Source: Enterovibrio sp045679545 (lineage in GTDB: Bacteria > Pseudomonadota > Gammaproteobacteria > Enterobacterales > Vibrionaceae). From it: 64,000 bases of DNA. Below the pieces are notes generated by a model. It had not been told where the DNA came from. It worked only from the letters and a program-made list of their open reading frames with translations, and did no database searches. The position numbers and the translations under genes are program-made. Shown piece after piece: positions 1 through 8,102 of this stretch. The stretch spans positions 2,046,001 to 2,110,000 of the forward strand of contig NZ_CP166194.1 in the NCBI RefSeq assembly GCF_045679545.1, written 5' to 3'. Positions within the stretch are counted from its first letter, which is position 1, and each line of letters opens with the position of its first letter.

Positions 1-3000
1 TCGCCAGATCTTTAAGCGAATTATTATTGCTAGGGTTATAGCCTGCTTTTACCCGTTTCTTGATCGCATTCAATAAACCGATTTGCGTTGTCACATCGCC
101 GTCAGTGTCAGGCGTCGATTCATACGCCGTGGGTGCAGGCTCATTTGTTTCTACTGGTTCTGCGTTCGGCTTTTCCTCTTGCTGACCTTCCGCCTTCACC
201 TCACGCTCAAAATCAGCAATGCCTTTATGCCCTTGCGCTTTCAGCGTCTCGTCCAGCTCCTTCGCAGTAAAGCCGCCTTGGGTTTTATAGGCAGCGCGTA
301 CCCCCGTCAGCTTTTTACCGCCGTTGGCTTTCAGTACATCGCGGATCACCGCCTTGGCCTTGTCCACCATATCTGCATCTTGTGTAGGTGCGGCATCATC
401 CACACCCTGTGTAAGTTGTGCAGGTTCAGCATCAGCAACAGGCTCAACACCCTGCGCACCTTCCGCTTGTTGTGTGTTATCCGCTTGCTGCGCATCATCC
501 ACACCTTGCGTATCTTGCACATCTGGTGTCTTTGGCTGGAAACGTGGCGTGAAGTCTTTCAGCTTCTTGGTGCGGTTAGCCTTGGCTTCGTCCATCATCA
601 AGCGAAGACGAGACTGTACAAAGTCTTGCGCCTTATTCAGATCAGCCCTTGCCGCCGCTTGCTCTTGCTTCGGCAAGCCAGAAATAATTTGCTCACCTCG
701 CGCTCGCATGTCATCAACCACTTGCATGATCGCATTGCGCTCAAAGTCAGGGGCAATCGCCGCCTCATCAGTCTGCGGGGTAAACAGCGATTCCGCCTTA
801 GCACGTCGCGCTTTGTTTTCAGGCAACGCGTCTTCATAGGCTTGGCGTCGCTGTGCTTCCGCTTCGAATGCCGCCAAACGCTCAGGGGCCGATCGCAGAG
901 AATCAAGCAAGGCATCGGCCAATTGCGGGTTCGCTTTCACCATGCGTTGCTTCAAGCGCTTGCGCATGGTTTTGGTTTTCTTCACTGTGTCAGTAAAATC
1001 GCTGATTGGCTTGCGGCCTTGCTCGCGCATACGCATAGAGTTAGGACGGTCCGCAAACCCACCGCGAGATTGCTGGCTTTGCTCAACGTTACCTGTCACG
1101 TAATCACGCTGCGCTTCTTGCTCGGCTTTCTGCGTATCCGCCGCACGTCGTTCTTGCTCGCGCTGGTAGGTTCGGGTCACGCCGCCCGATTCGACATCAG
1201 CTTGCTTAGGCATCCCAGCTCGTTCAGAAGCTGCTTGTTGTTGCAAAGCGACTTCACGTGGGTCGGCCTCAATGCTTGTCGCTTTCTGTTCACGTGCCGC
1301 TCGCTCTGCATCAGACTCACGCTTGAGAATTTCAGCACGTGCCATGGCAGGGTCAAAAGATGGGCGAGATGGTTTCGCCGCTTCTTCCGCCTCCCACTGT
1401 GCAAGGCGTGGGTCTTTAGGCGATTGGTACGGCTTCTGCGTTAATGGTCCATTCTTCGCTTGATCAACGTTCTGGCGCCCTTGTTCCAATGCCTGAATGT
1501 AACGCTCAGTGTTTGACGCAATTTTATTCTGCTGCGCTTGTGCCCCTGCGTTACGTTTCGCAACAGCGTCATCAAAAAACTGCTGAACACCGGTATCGTC
1601 TAGCTCCATCTGGCTGGCTTGCTCGGCCAGTGCAAATACACCTTGCTCGGCACTTTCATCACCCTGCGCCATGCGATCAAGTAACGCATCCGTTTTCTCA
1701 GGGTCTAACGCATAGGCAAGTTTCAGCGTTTTAAGGTGGTGATCTTGCGGGTCACTCAGGGCCGACTTATCACGCAGTGTCTGACGTGACGCAGCAAGGC
1801 GTTGCTTGAGATCATCTTGAGGCGTAGTAGCTTGTTGAGGTGTAGTACCTTGTGATGCTTCTTCGGTCATGTCTGACACGACAGGTTCCACCGTCAAGTC
1901 TTCTGCCATGACTGCAGGTTCCGCCGTATTCGTGAGGGGGGCATCTTCTGCCGATACTGCGACGTCACCTTGCACGTCAGCTTGTGGCTCCGACTGCACA
2001 CCTTCAACCGGGTCTGCTTGCGTTGCGTCATTGCTGCCACCACGTGCCCCGCCAACAGCACCCATGCCACTACCAATGGCACTGCCAAGCAAACCCTCAT
2101 TCACCGCACCAAGTGCAACGCCGTCCATCGCATCCAGATCCGTGCCTGCATACTCGTTCGACACTTGGTTAGACACGTACTGCTGTGCTGCACCTTGTGC
2201 CGCTTCCGTTGGGCCTTCACGCACCGCACCAACAGCCGCACCCTTAACAATGCCCTTTCCGCTGCCTTTCACCAAGGCATTCGCCAAAGGAAGATCGCCC
2301 AACAAAGTCGCAGCAACACTTGAACCCAGCGTTAACGGGTCGGTCATCGTGGCACGTGACGCCGCATTTGCGGTACGGTTACGCGCTTCTTCAAGTTTTT
2401 CTATGTCACTTAAGTACGCGAATTCAGGGTCATCATCGAGGGCCAAGAATTCAGAACGGAACGTTTCACTGTTCATTAACTGGGCGAAGTCAGCACCCTG
2501 CACAGACTCTTTCGCTTGTTGGCCTTGCGAACCCACATCAGAACCCATCGCCACCGCTGCTGTCGGTGATTTGGCTAACGTGTTATAAGCAAGATTGCCC
2601 GCTTTCGCTGCGAAATCAGGTTTTGCGCCAGCACGCATCGCCATGTTAGTGAGTGATTGTATAGCCGACGTAGACGACATGCCGCCTGTCGCAATGGCAG
2701 AGGCAACTGTCGGGGCCATATAGCCCACACCTTGCGCTAGCTGCATACCCCACACCGCAGGATCAGTTGAAAACTTCCAATCCCCTTCTGGCGATTCAGA
2801 CACTGGCATAGTGTTCATTGCCTGCTTGCCGTCATCAGTCAGCGTGTCGGTTAGCCAGTCTTTTACTTTACCGACTTGCTCACCTGCAAATGAAATATAG
2901 TTTGCCGCCAAACCTTGAGGCGTATAGTTCGCGGCTTCAATCAACGCATCAGGCACACCAAGATCACGTGCCTTATCACCAAGATAACTCTGTCCCTGTC

Positions 3001-3196
3001 TGATTGGTTCAGCGCCGCCCTCTACCGCGCCCATTGCGCCAATGGCAACAGACTTACCCACATCGCCTGCGGTCACCTCAAGGTCACGCGTCGGTGCATA
3101 CGCATTCAGATCAAAGTCATCACCGAGTTCAAAACTCATGTCAGTTCGCGCATTTACCGTCGCGTCAGGGTTGTTACCAAGCAGTTTGTCTTGCAT
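1..3196 (-). CDS. Giant polyvalent-type phage protein, N-terminal 1065 residues (continues beyond the left edge)
   Basis: An uninterrupted minus-strand frame runs from ATG 3196 (GGAG ribosome site 6 nt upstream) off the left edge. The visible part has no enzymatic motif that I recognise. Residues about 170-340 contain Gly/Ala-rich, glycine-zipper-like stretches that could touch or cross a membrane. The rest is strongly charged, Gln/Ala-rich and probably coiled-coil, with linkers rich in Gln-Gly-Val-Asp. Stx phages of the 933W type carry a protein of several thousand residues at the end of their late operon, and such 'polyvalent' proteins are packaged and injected with the DNA. Position (last visible late gene) and composition fit that class. 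The missing C-terminus would hold the diagnostic domains (helicase, methylase, protease), so function stays open. Confidence 0.75.
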   Translation of the reverse strand, partial: MQDKLLGNNPDATVNARTDMSFELGDDFDLNAYAPTRDLEVTAGDVGKSVAIGAMGAVEGGAEPIRQGQSYLGDKARDLGVPDALIEAANYTPQGLAANYISFAGEQVGKVKDWLTDTLTDDGKQAMNTMPVSESPEGDWKFSTDPAVWGMQLAQGVGYMAPTVASAIATGGMSSTSAIQSLTNMAMRAGAKPDFAAKAGNLAYNTLAKSPTAAVAMGSDVGSQGQQAKESVQGADFAQLMNSETFRSEFLALDDDPEFAYLSDIEKLEEARNRTANAASRATMTDPLTLGSSVAATLLGDLPLANALVKGSGKGIVKGAAVGAVREGPTEAAQGAAQQYVSNQVSNEYAGTDLDAMDGVALGAVNEGLLGSAIGSGMGAVGGARGGSNDATQADPVEGVQSEPQADVQGDVAVSAEDAPLTNTAEPAVMAEDLTVEPVVSDMTEEASQGTTPQQATTPQDDLKQRLAASRQTLRDKSALSDPQDHHLKTLKLAYALDPEKTDALLDRMAQGDESAEQGVFALAEQASQMELDDTGVQQFFDDAVAKRNAGAQAQQNKIASNTERYIQALEQGRQNVDQAKNGPLTQKPYQSPKDPRLAQWEAEEAAKPSRPSFDPAMARAEILKRESDAERAAREQKATSIEADPREVALQQQAASERAGMPKQADVESGGVTRTYQREQERRAADTQKAEQEAQRDYVTGNVEQSQQSRGGFADRPNSMRMREQGRKPISDFTDTVKKTKTMRKRLKQRMVKANPQLADALLDSLRSAPERLAAFEAEAQRRQAYEDALPENKARRAKAESLFTPQTDEAAIAPDFERNAIMQVVDDMRARGEQIISGLPKQEQAAARADLNKAQDFVQSRLRLMMDEAKANRTKKLKDFTPRFQPKTPDVQDTQGVDDAQQADNTQQAEGAQGVEPVADAEPAQLTQGVDDAAPTQDADMVDKAKAVIRDVLKANGGKKLTGVRAAYKTQGGFTAKELDETLKAQGHKGIADFEREVKAEGQQEEKPNAEPVETNEPAPTAYESTPDTDGDVTTQIGLLNAIKKRVKAGYNPSNNNSLKDLA

Positions 3197-3218
3197 GTCG
3201 GCTCCGTAAAACAGGCAT

Positions 3219-3247
3219 AAAAAAACCGCCACCCTTTCGGGTAGCGG
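3219..3247 (-). terminator. Intrinsic terminator upstream of the giant gene (unit A)
   Basis: On the minus strand a stem of GCCGC(T)ACCC against GGGTGGCGG with a GAAA loop is followed by seven T. It lies downstream of promoter unit A and only 23 nt before the start of the giant gene, so transcription of that gene should need read-through or antitermination. Confidence 0.75.
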
Positions 3248-3278
3248 CTTCTGGATAAGATTTTGGCACTATGGGGAT

Positions 3279-3307
3279 AATTTACCCCGTTTCTCGGCAA
3301 TTTACCA
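3279..3307 (-). promoter_or_regulatory. Late promoter-like unit A
   Basis: On the minus strand, -10 TAAATT (3284-3279) lies 17 nt after a weak -35 TGGTAA (3307-3302). The spacer contains TTGCCGAGAAACGGGG and the -10 is followed by ATCCCCATAGTG. This core recurs at 21,233 and 27,808, each time just ahead of a terminator. Unit A has the weakest -35 of the three. Confidence 0.5.
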
Positions 3308-3308
3308 A

Positions 3309-4646
3309 TTAACGACTCGCGTACTGCTTCGCCGCATCAACACGGATTTGCCCTGCCACTTGTTCAGCCTTGGCCGACTTCGCCTTGTTCACCTGGTCGG
3401 TATACGCACGCGCAACAGTTTGCTCATCAAACTGACTCAGATCCCCGTACTTACCTTCCAGCGCCGTAATAAATGCACGCTTATTCGCATCGTTACCCGC
3501 CCACTGGTTAAACGGTGTCGGCTTGGGTGCTGGCTCGCCGCCTTCTTGCGGGAAGTAAAGCGATTTCATCTTCGCTTGCTGCTCGTCAAACAGTGAATTG
3601 ATCTCCGCTTGGCTTTCAGGTGTTGGGTTCATGAGGTTGGACAGCGCATCACTGCGTTTCTTCTCAATCTCCAGATACGCACCGCGATACTCTTTCTCTA
3701 TCGCCTTGTTGTCCTTCTCACCATCTTTGGTTTGGAATACCGCTTTATAAGCAGGAGAAACCATGGCTTGTCGGCGTAACTTCAACTGACCGGTAATGTC
3801 CTGCATCGCTTGCTCAAGAGGAATGACCTTTACAGTATCATCCGCGTCCGCACTTCTGCGCGACGTAACAGGGCGAGGCACCCACTTATCGTCACCGTAA
3901 TTCACCTCCGTGGTGATCACAATGCCCGGTTGGTCTCCGTCCATTTCGGGGTTAATGTCCTTGGCAAAGGTCATGCCGCCCCAGCGTGCATCTTTAATCA
4001 CCTGACCTGTCTTTGGGTCCTTCTGACCAACAGAGGCATTCAGGTTGCTTTTGTAGAACGTGGTTAACGCGGTTTTCAATTCAGGGTCGTTAAAGTCCGC
4101 CTGCCCTTTAATCACCATCGGCATTTTGGCTTCAAGCACGTCTGCCGCTTTATTGAGTTCAGGGTCAAGGTAACGGCGAGGATCATACGCACTGCCCTTG
4201 ATAAGCTCATTATCAAAGATCTCATCCGTCTCACCACCGTCAATAAAACGCTGCCACCCCGTTTGCAAAATGGGCGAATTCTCCGTGATAAACGCCGTCT
4301 TCTTTTGTTGCGTTAACTGGTACTCGTTTTGCTGGCGTGCCGATTCTGCTTGCGCAATTTGCGCATCACGCAACTTGCCTGAGTGTGCATACTCTTTTTC
4401 TTTCAGCGCTTGCGCCTGGCGTAATGCACCGCCCTGACCATCCTCACCATAATTAAAGGCGTGCGCATCAGTGCGTCGCTGTTCTTCCGCCATACGTAGC
4501 GACATTTCTTGTTCAGCACGCTGTTCAGACTTTGCCATTTGTTCAGCACGCAAAGCGCGATCTTCTTTGCGCTCGAAGTGACGGTCCGCAATGTCATAGG
4601 CACGCAAAGCGCCATCCATAAAGCCGCGTGTGTCTAATCCGCTCAT
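3309..4646 (-). CDS. Putative virion protein of a 933W-like podovirus (445 aa)
   Basis: This is a hydrophilic 445-residue protein. The first 120 residues are charged and Gln/Glu/Arg-rich and probably form a long coiled coil. The remainder is mixed alpha/beta with no enzyme motif that I recognise. The gene lies in the tail/internal-protein block, with the glycine-zipper protein upstream and the giant gene downstream. Its stop codon abuts the -35 of promoter unit A. By position it is likely a structural or ejection protein. The start is ATG with an AAGGAGC ribosome site. Confidence 0.7.
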   Translation of the reverse strand: MSGLDTRGFMDGALRAYDIADRHFERKEDRALRAEQMAKSEQRAEQEMSLRMAEEQRRTDAHAFNYGEDGQGGALRQAQALKEKEYAHSGKLRDAQIAQAESARQQNEYQLTQQKKTAFITENSPILQTGWQRFIDGGETDEIFDNELIKGSAYDPRRYLDPELNKAADVLEAKMPMVIKGQADFNDPELKTALTTFYKSNLNASVGQKDPKTGQVIKDARWGGMTFAKDINPEMDGDQPGIVITTEVNYGDDKWVPRPVTSRRSADADDTVKVIPLEQAMQDITGQLKLRRQAMVSPAYKAVFQTKDGEKDNKAIEKEYRGAYLEIEKKRSDALSNLMNPTPESQAEINSLFDEQQAKMKSLYFPQEGGEPAPKPTPFNQWAGNDANKRAFITALEGKYGDLSQFDEQTVARAYTDQVNKAKSAKAEQVAGQIRVDAAKQYASR

Positions 4647-4655
4647 TCTTGCTCC

Positions 4656-4916
4656 TTAAAACAATTCGCCCAACGCGAAGCCAGCCACCGCGCCAATTGC
4701 CGCGCCCCAAGGCCCACCCACAGAACCGTATTGAGCACCGACCATCGCACCCGTTGTTGCGCCCGCCATCGTGTTGTTCATCTTCTGCTGCTGCTCGGCT
4801 TGCTTCAATCGCTCGTTCGCCTGTTCACGTTCTTTCTCTCTTGCCGCCGCCTCGCGAAGACCATCTGTCGCCATGTCCTTTGTTTGCTGACTGGCGCTAA
4901 CTAAACTGTACCCCAT
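4656..4916 (-). CDS. Small glycine-zipper protein (86 aa), possible ejection/membrane protein
   Basis: The N-terminal half is a charged helix rich in Glu, Arg, Gln and Lys. The C-terminal half is a hydrophobic Gly/Ala repeat (AGATTGAMVGAQYG, then GGPWGAAIGAVAGFALG), a typical glycine zipper. Such segments insert into membranes, and podoviruses use similar small proteins in DNA ejection; that role is inferred. ATG 4916 was chosen over a TTG six bases upstream because GGAGGG lies 7 nt before it. Confidence 0.65.
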   Translation of the reverse strand: MGYSLVSASQQTKDMATDGLREAAAREKEREQANERLKQAEQQQKMNNTMAGATTGAMVGAQYGSVGGPWGAAIGAVAGFALGELF

Positions 4917-4930
4917 AACCAAGCCCTCCC

Positions 4931-5293
4931 TTATCGCGGCTGCGCGTAATCTTTAATGCCAAGTCCCGCACCTGACAGCACTTTCATAGAACGGTCACGC
5001 TCATGATCACGCAAGCCGTTTTTCGCCGCTGCCGTAGACAGTGCCAACTTCGCGTTCTGGTTTTCATCCGTACCAGAATCTACGCCATAACGTGCCATTT
5101 TATTCGCTTCTCCAAGGCTGGCCGCCTTCATAGAACTGGCCGCGTTTTCATCCACGCGTCCGAGCTGTTCATTCAACAACTCGCCAGATTGGGATTTTTC
5201 CATCAATTCTTTTTGCTTGGGATAAAAGCGGTTTTGCCAATCATCAAACATTTCTCGTGAGATCTGCGCGTAAGTATCTGCTGCAATGCCCAT
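4931..5293 (-). CDS. Hypothetical virion-associated protein (120 aa)
   Basis: This soluble, charged, largely helical 120-residue protein has no cysteines and no recognised domain. It has a good AAGGAATT ribosome site. It is packed between the glycine-zipper gene (14 nt away) and the 219-residue gene (9 nt away) and must be co-translated with them. Its Met/Gln/Asn-rich helical character resembles small internal head or tail proteins of podoviruses. No specific function can be given. Confidence 0.6.
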   Translation of the reverse strand: MGIAADTYAQISREMFDDWQNRFYPKQKELMEKSQSGELLNEQLGRVDENAASSMKAASLGEANKMARYGVDSGTDENQNAKLALSTAAAKNGLRDHERDRSMKVLSGAGLGIKDYAQPR

Positions 5294-5302
5294 GATAATT
5301 CC

Positions 5303-5962
5303 TTAGCTCAAGGCGTAGCCATTCGGGTTAAAGTTCGGGTCGTAATACTTACTGCCAGACGTACTGGTACCATCGACCATTTTGGGCATTGACTGCTTGC
5401 TTGCCATTTCTGTATAGCTACGAAGGCCAACACCCGCCGCCGCGCCTGCAAACTGCATATTGCTAGAGCGTTTATTAAAATCCGTGTACGCATCTTGTTT
5501 GGCTTCATTCAGGCTCATATTTGCCACGTCACCCACTGCGCGTAACGAATCGGCTTGCTCACCCATGCCCATTGCCACCACATCAGATAAACCCGCAATG
5601 TACTTATCCTGCTCAGACGCCTGCGCTCGGTTAATGGTGTCTGATTGCGCCACACCTTGCTCGGTGGATAACTCCGACATCGCCGTTTTGAACTTCCCGC
5701 TTGTCGGGTCCACACCCGCAGAAGAAAGTCCTTGCGCTGTCGCCTCACGGCTTTCGCTAAATGCTTTGTTGTACCCCATATCTACAGACGCTTTCGCATC
5801 GTTCATGTTGGAATCAGAGTTAAAGTTATCCACGCGCTGAATAAAGGTGTCTTCAAATTGTTTGAGTTCGTCGTTGTACACGCCCCAATATTTGCCTGCC
5901 ACCTCTGCCGCTGCACGTTCGTATTCCGTTTCTTGTACTTCGTTGCTGCCACCGCCGCCCAT
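5303..5962 (-). CDS. Hypothetical virion/tail protein (219 aa)
   Basis: The protein begins with four glycines and is otherwise a polar, Ala/Ser/Asp-rich helical protein, with a short Gly/Ala stretch near residues 170-180 and a Tyr/Asn/Pro-rich tail. There is no enzyme motif. It sits between the GTG-started 137-residue gene and the 120-residue gene in the late tail block. Podoviruses of the 933W type carry proteins of about this size and composition here, so a structural or ejection role is the best guess. Confidence 0.6.
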   Translation of the reverse strand: MGGGGSNEVQETEYERAAAEVAGKYWGVYNDELKQFEDTFIQRVDNFNSDSNMNDAKASVDMGYNKAFSESREATAQGLSSAGVDPTSGKFKTAMSELSTEQGVAQSDTINRAQASEQDKYIAGLSDVVAMGMGEQADSLRAVGDVANMSLNEAKQDAYTDFNKRSSNMQFAGAAAGVGLRSYTEMASKQSMPKMVDGTSTSGSKYYDPNFNPNGYALS

Positions 5963-5968
5963 AAAGCC

Positions 5969-6382
5969 TCACAATACCTTTTGCCAATGTTGAATGCCGT
6001 CTTGTTCACCCGCCTTACTGTACCCCTGATCCAGCAAGATAGGGGAAAGTGCCGCCACCGCCGTAAACAACTCCACCCCACGCCCGCCAATTTGCCGCGT
6101 CATGGTTTCGATGTGCGACTGGTAACGACTAATCGCATCGCCACCCCAATTAAACGCAAACATCACCGTTACCCAGATCACCCCGTTGCGCGTCGTGGGC
6201 TTTAACACCATAAAGCCATCATCTGCGATGAACAGAAAGGCACTGCCGTTAGTCAGTGCGTCATCAACTTGCTGCGTGAAATCATGACTATTTCGTGTTG
6301 CGGTTTTCGCCATGATAGGTAATAGCTTGGATCGGCATTCACCCCACTCGACCTTCGATATTCCTTGCTTATTTGAAGTCAC
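5969..6382 (-). CDS. Hypothetical phage protein (137 aa), GTG start
   Basis: Start GTG 6382 lies 9 nt after GGAGGC and overlaps the end of the upstream tail gene by 14 nt. The fold looks alpha/beta, with a hydrophobic centre (residues about 45-80) containing a tryptophan-rich strand. It loosely resembles the acetyltransferase-like small proteins found near phage tail genes, but I see no acetyl-CoA binding motif and do not assign that activity. An internal ATG at residue 24 is an alternative start. Confidence 0.55.
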   Translation of the reverse strand: MTSNKQGISKVEWGECRSKLLPIMAKTATRNSHDFTQQVDDALTNGSAFLFIADDGFMVLKPTTRNGVIWVTVMFAFNWGGDAISRYQSHIETMTRQIGGRGVELFTAVAALSPILLDQGYSKAGEQDGIQHWQKVL

Positions 6383-8102
6383 CCGTCACGCCTCCCAATA
6401 TAAACAATACTGATGTATTTACTTCAGTCGCAGCAATGCCTGAGTTCACAGAATAGCCCGCTGCTAAAATTTGGACATGCCCACTTCCGGTTCCTACATC
6501 AACGCTTATTCCGCCAGCAGTCTGACCTTTTTCATGTCCACCCGTTACCGCTTGAACAACCCCTCCGTTCACCTTAATCTGAACCGAACCATTAACCGGA
6601 AAGTTGGGAATATTAATGCTTCTCCTCATACCTACAGCATTGGCGTTCCAATAAGTGGTGTGATAAACGCGGTAGGTGTAATCATTGGGGGTTTTTATAT
6701 TCAAAGTCACTCCCTTCGCGCTAACCAGGTTCCCAATGATTTTGTTTGCTTTAACTGTCCCAGAAAAGTCACCATCAGCCCCAGAAAGCGTACCCTTAAC
6801 AACGCAGTTTTTTTCAATCGTAACGTTATTAAATGAACCACCTGACGCAACAATATGGTCGGTATATATCACGCCTTTGTCAGTGATTCGCGTGTGATAG
6901 CTACTATAGGGCCCACCCGCACCAATGTTGATCTCCGCACCATTGATCACTGCCGAGGTCAGTGTCGGCGTACTGATCGAGATCCCCGCCTTCACCTCAT
7001 CCGCCACAATGGTTTGTGCGTTTAAAATTTGGATAGTCGCGCTTTCAATCAGCGCTTTCGGGATGATCACATTGCCTTTATCAATCGCGAACAAAGGCTG
7101 AATGTCAGGGCTTTCCGTGTTCGGATCAAACACAAAGAATTGAGACGCAGAAACAGCCACTTGGCTTGTGCCGTCAGATTTGGCGAGAATACCAATACCC
7201 GCTTTAATGTCACCTGCTTGGGCTTTCTGGTTCCACATGGCTTGGTGCGCCACCGATCCATCTTCTTGAATTTCAGCAATGGTCTGGCTGTGACCTTGCA
7301 CGGTAGAGCTCACGCCGTTCAGTGTTGACTGCGTGGTGTCGATGCGGTCAGACAGGGCTTGATTTGCGCTACTGGTCGATTGTTGTAACGATGACACACG
7401 ACCTGACAACGCGTTGTCAGCGCTATTCATTGTTGACTCTACAGAAGTGATTTTTTGTGCCAGCGCCTTGTCTGCATCAACCAGCACGTTATTCGATTCC
7501 GAAATCTGCGTGGCCAGCACCCGGTCGCCTTCGGCTATGTCATCCTTTAGCCCTTGGATGAGCACCGACGATTCCATTTGATCGCCAATATCGTCAATAA
7601 TATCGCTAATGTTCGGGCTCGTTACCACCTTCACGCCTGCCGCATCGTGGTATGGCCCCGCAATGTTATTCACGTTAACGTGACGCGCCCAGTAATAGAA
7701 AGCCGAACCGGGATTCACCACATCACCAAACACCGTCGCGGGCGTAGTCGCAATCATCACTGCCTTTGACAGCACATCCGTTGTACTTCTCCACACTTCG
7801 GTATAGGCGTGACCAGCGTATGTCGGGTTTTTCCATTCCAGAAGAATCGAACCAAACCCACCAAACCCTGAAAAGCCTTCCGGTGCGTGAGGCCGCTCTA
7901 CTGGCTTATCATCTGGCAGCAATGGCGGAACAGGGCGAGGCACATACTGCCCATTCTGAGCGCGATGAACATTCACCATCCCCAAACTTTGCAGGTCACG
8001 AAGCGTTAGCGCTTTGTCTAGCCCGTTACCACGCTGCCCCGTTAGCTTTTCTACGTTCTCTTGAAGCGAGTCCTTACCGCGACCGCCAAACCCTGCACTC
8101 AT
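6369..8102 (-). CDS. Tail tip/fibre protein with fibronectin-like and gpJ C-terminal-type regions (577 aa)
   Basis: Residues about 60-140 resemble a fibronectin type III module (YTEVWRSTTDVLSKA, then a YYWARHVN strand). Residues about 170-270 are a long heptad coiled coil rich in Ser, Gln and Asp. Residues about 285-390 match the DUF1983-type region at the C-terminus of lambda gpJ-like proteins (WNQKAQAGDIKAGIGILAK, FFVFDPNTE). The C-terminus is beta-rich, Gly/Asn-rich and receptor-facing in character. It therefore looks like the host-contact protein of the tail tip. It starts at ATG 8102 in a TAATG overlap with the preceding gene and has a GGAG ribosome site. Confidence 0.75.
   Translation of the reverse strand: MSAGFGGRGKDSLQENVEKLTGQRGNGLDKALTLRDLQSLGMVNVHRAQNGQYVPRPVPPLLPDDKPVERPHAPEGFSGFGGFGSILLEWKNPTYAGHAYTEVWRSTTDVLSKAVMIATTPATVFGDVVNPGSAFYYWARHVNVNNIAGPYHDAAGVKVVTSPNISDIIDDIGDQMESSVLIQGLKDDIAEGDRVLATQISESNNVLVDADKALAQKITSVESTMNSADNALSGRVSSLQQSTSSANQALSDRIDTTQSTLNGVSSTVQGHSQTIAEIQEDGSVAHQAMWNQKAQAGDIKAGIGILAKSDGTSQVAVSASQFFVFDPNTESPDIQPLFAIDKGNVIIPKALIESATIQILNAQTIVADEVKAGISISTPTLTSAVINGAEINIGAGGPYSSYHTRITDKGVIYTDHIVASGGSFNNVTIEKNCVVKGTLSGADGDFSGTVKANKIIGNLVSAKGVTLNIKTPNDYTYRVYHTTYWNANAVGMRRSINIPNFPVNGSVQIKVNGGVVQAVTGGHEKGQTAGGISVDVGTGSGHVQILAAGYSVNSGIAATEVNTSVLFILGGVTGDFK

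Noticed and set aside
83..1444. Long open frame on the plus strand opposite the giant protein gene (453 codons).
   Set aside because: Its product is Arg/Leu/Cys/Phe-rich with no domain, and it is the complement of an Ala/Gln/Glu-rich coding frame; it is a shadow of the minus-strand gene.
3264..3290. Plus-strand CACTATGGGGATAATTTACC resembles a T7-type promoter core, and recurs at about 21,221 and 27,796.
   Set aside because: No single-subunit RNA polymerase gene is visible, all surrounding genes run on the other strand, and the same bases fit a sigma-70 promoter/terminator unit in the gene direction.
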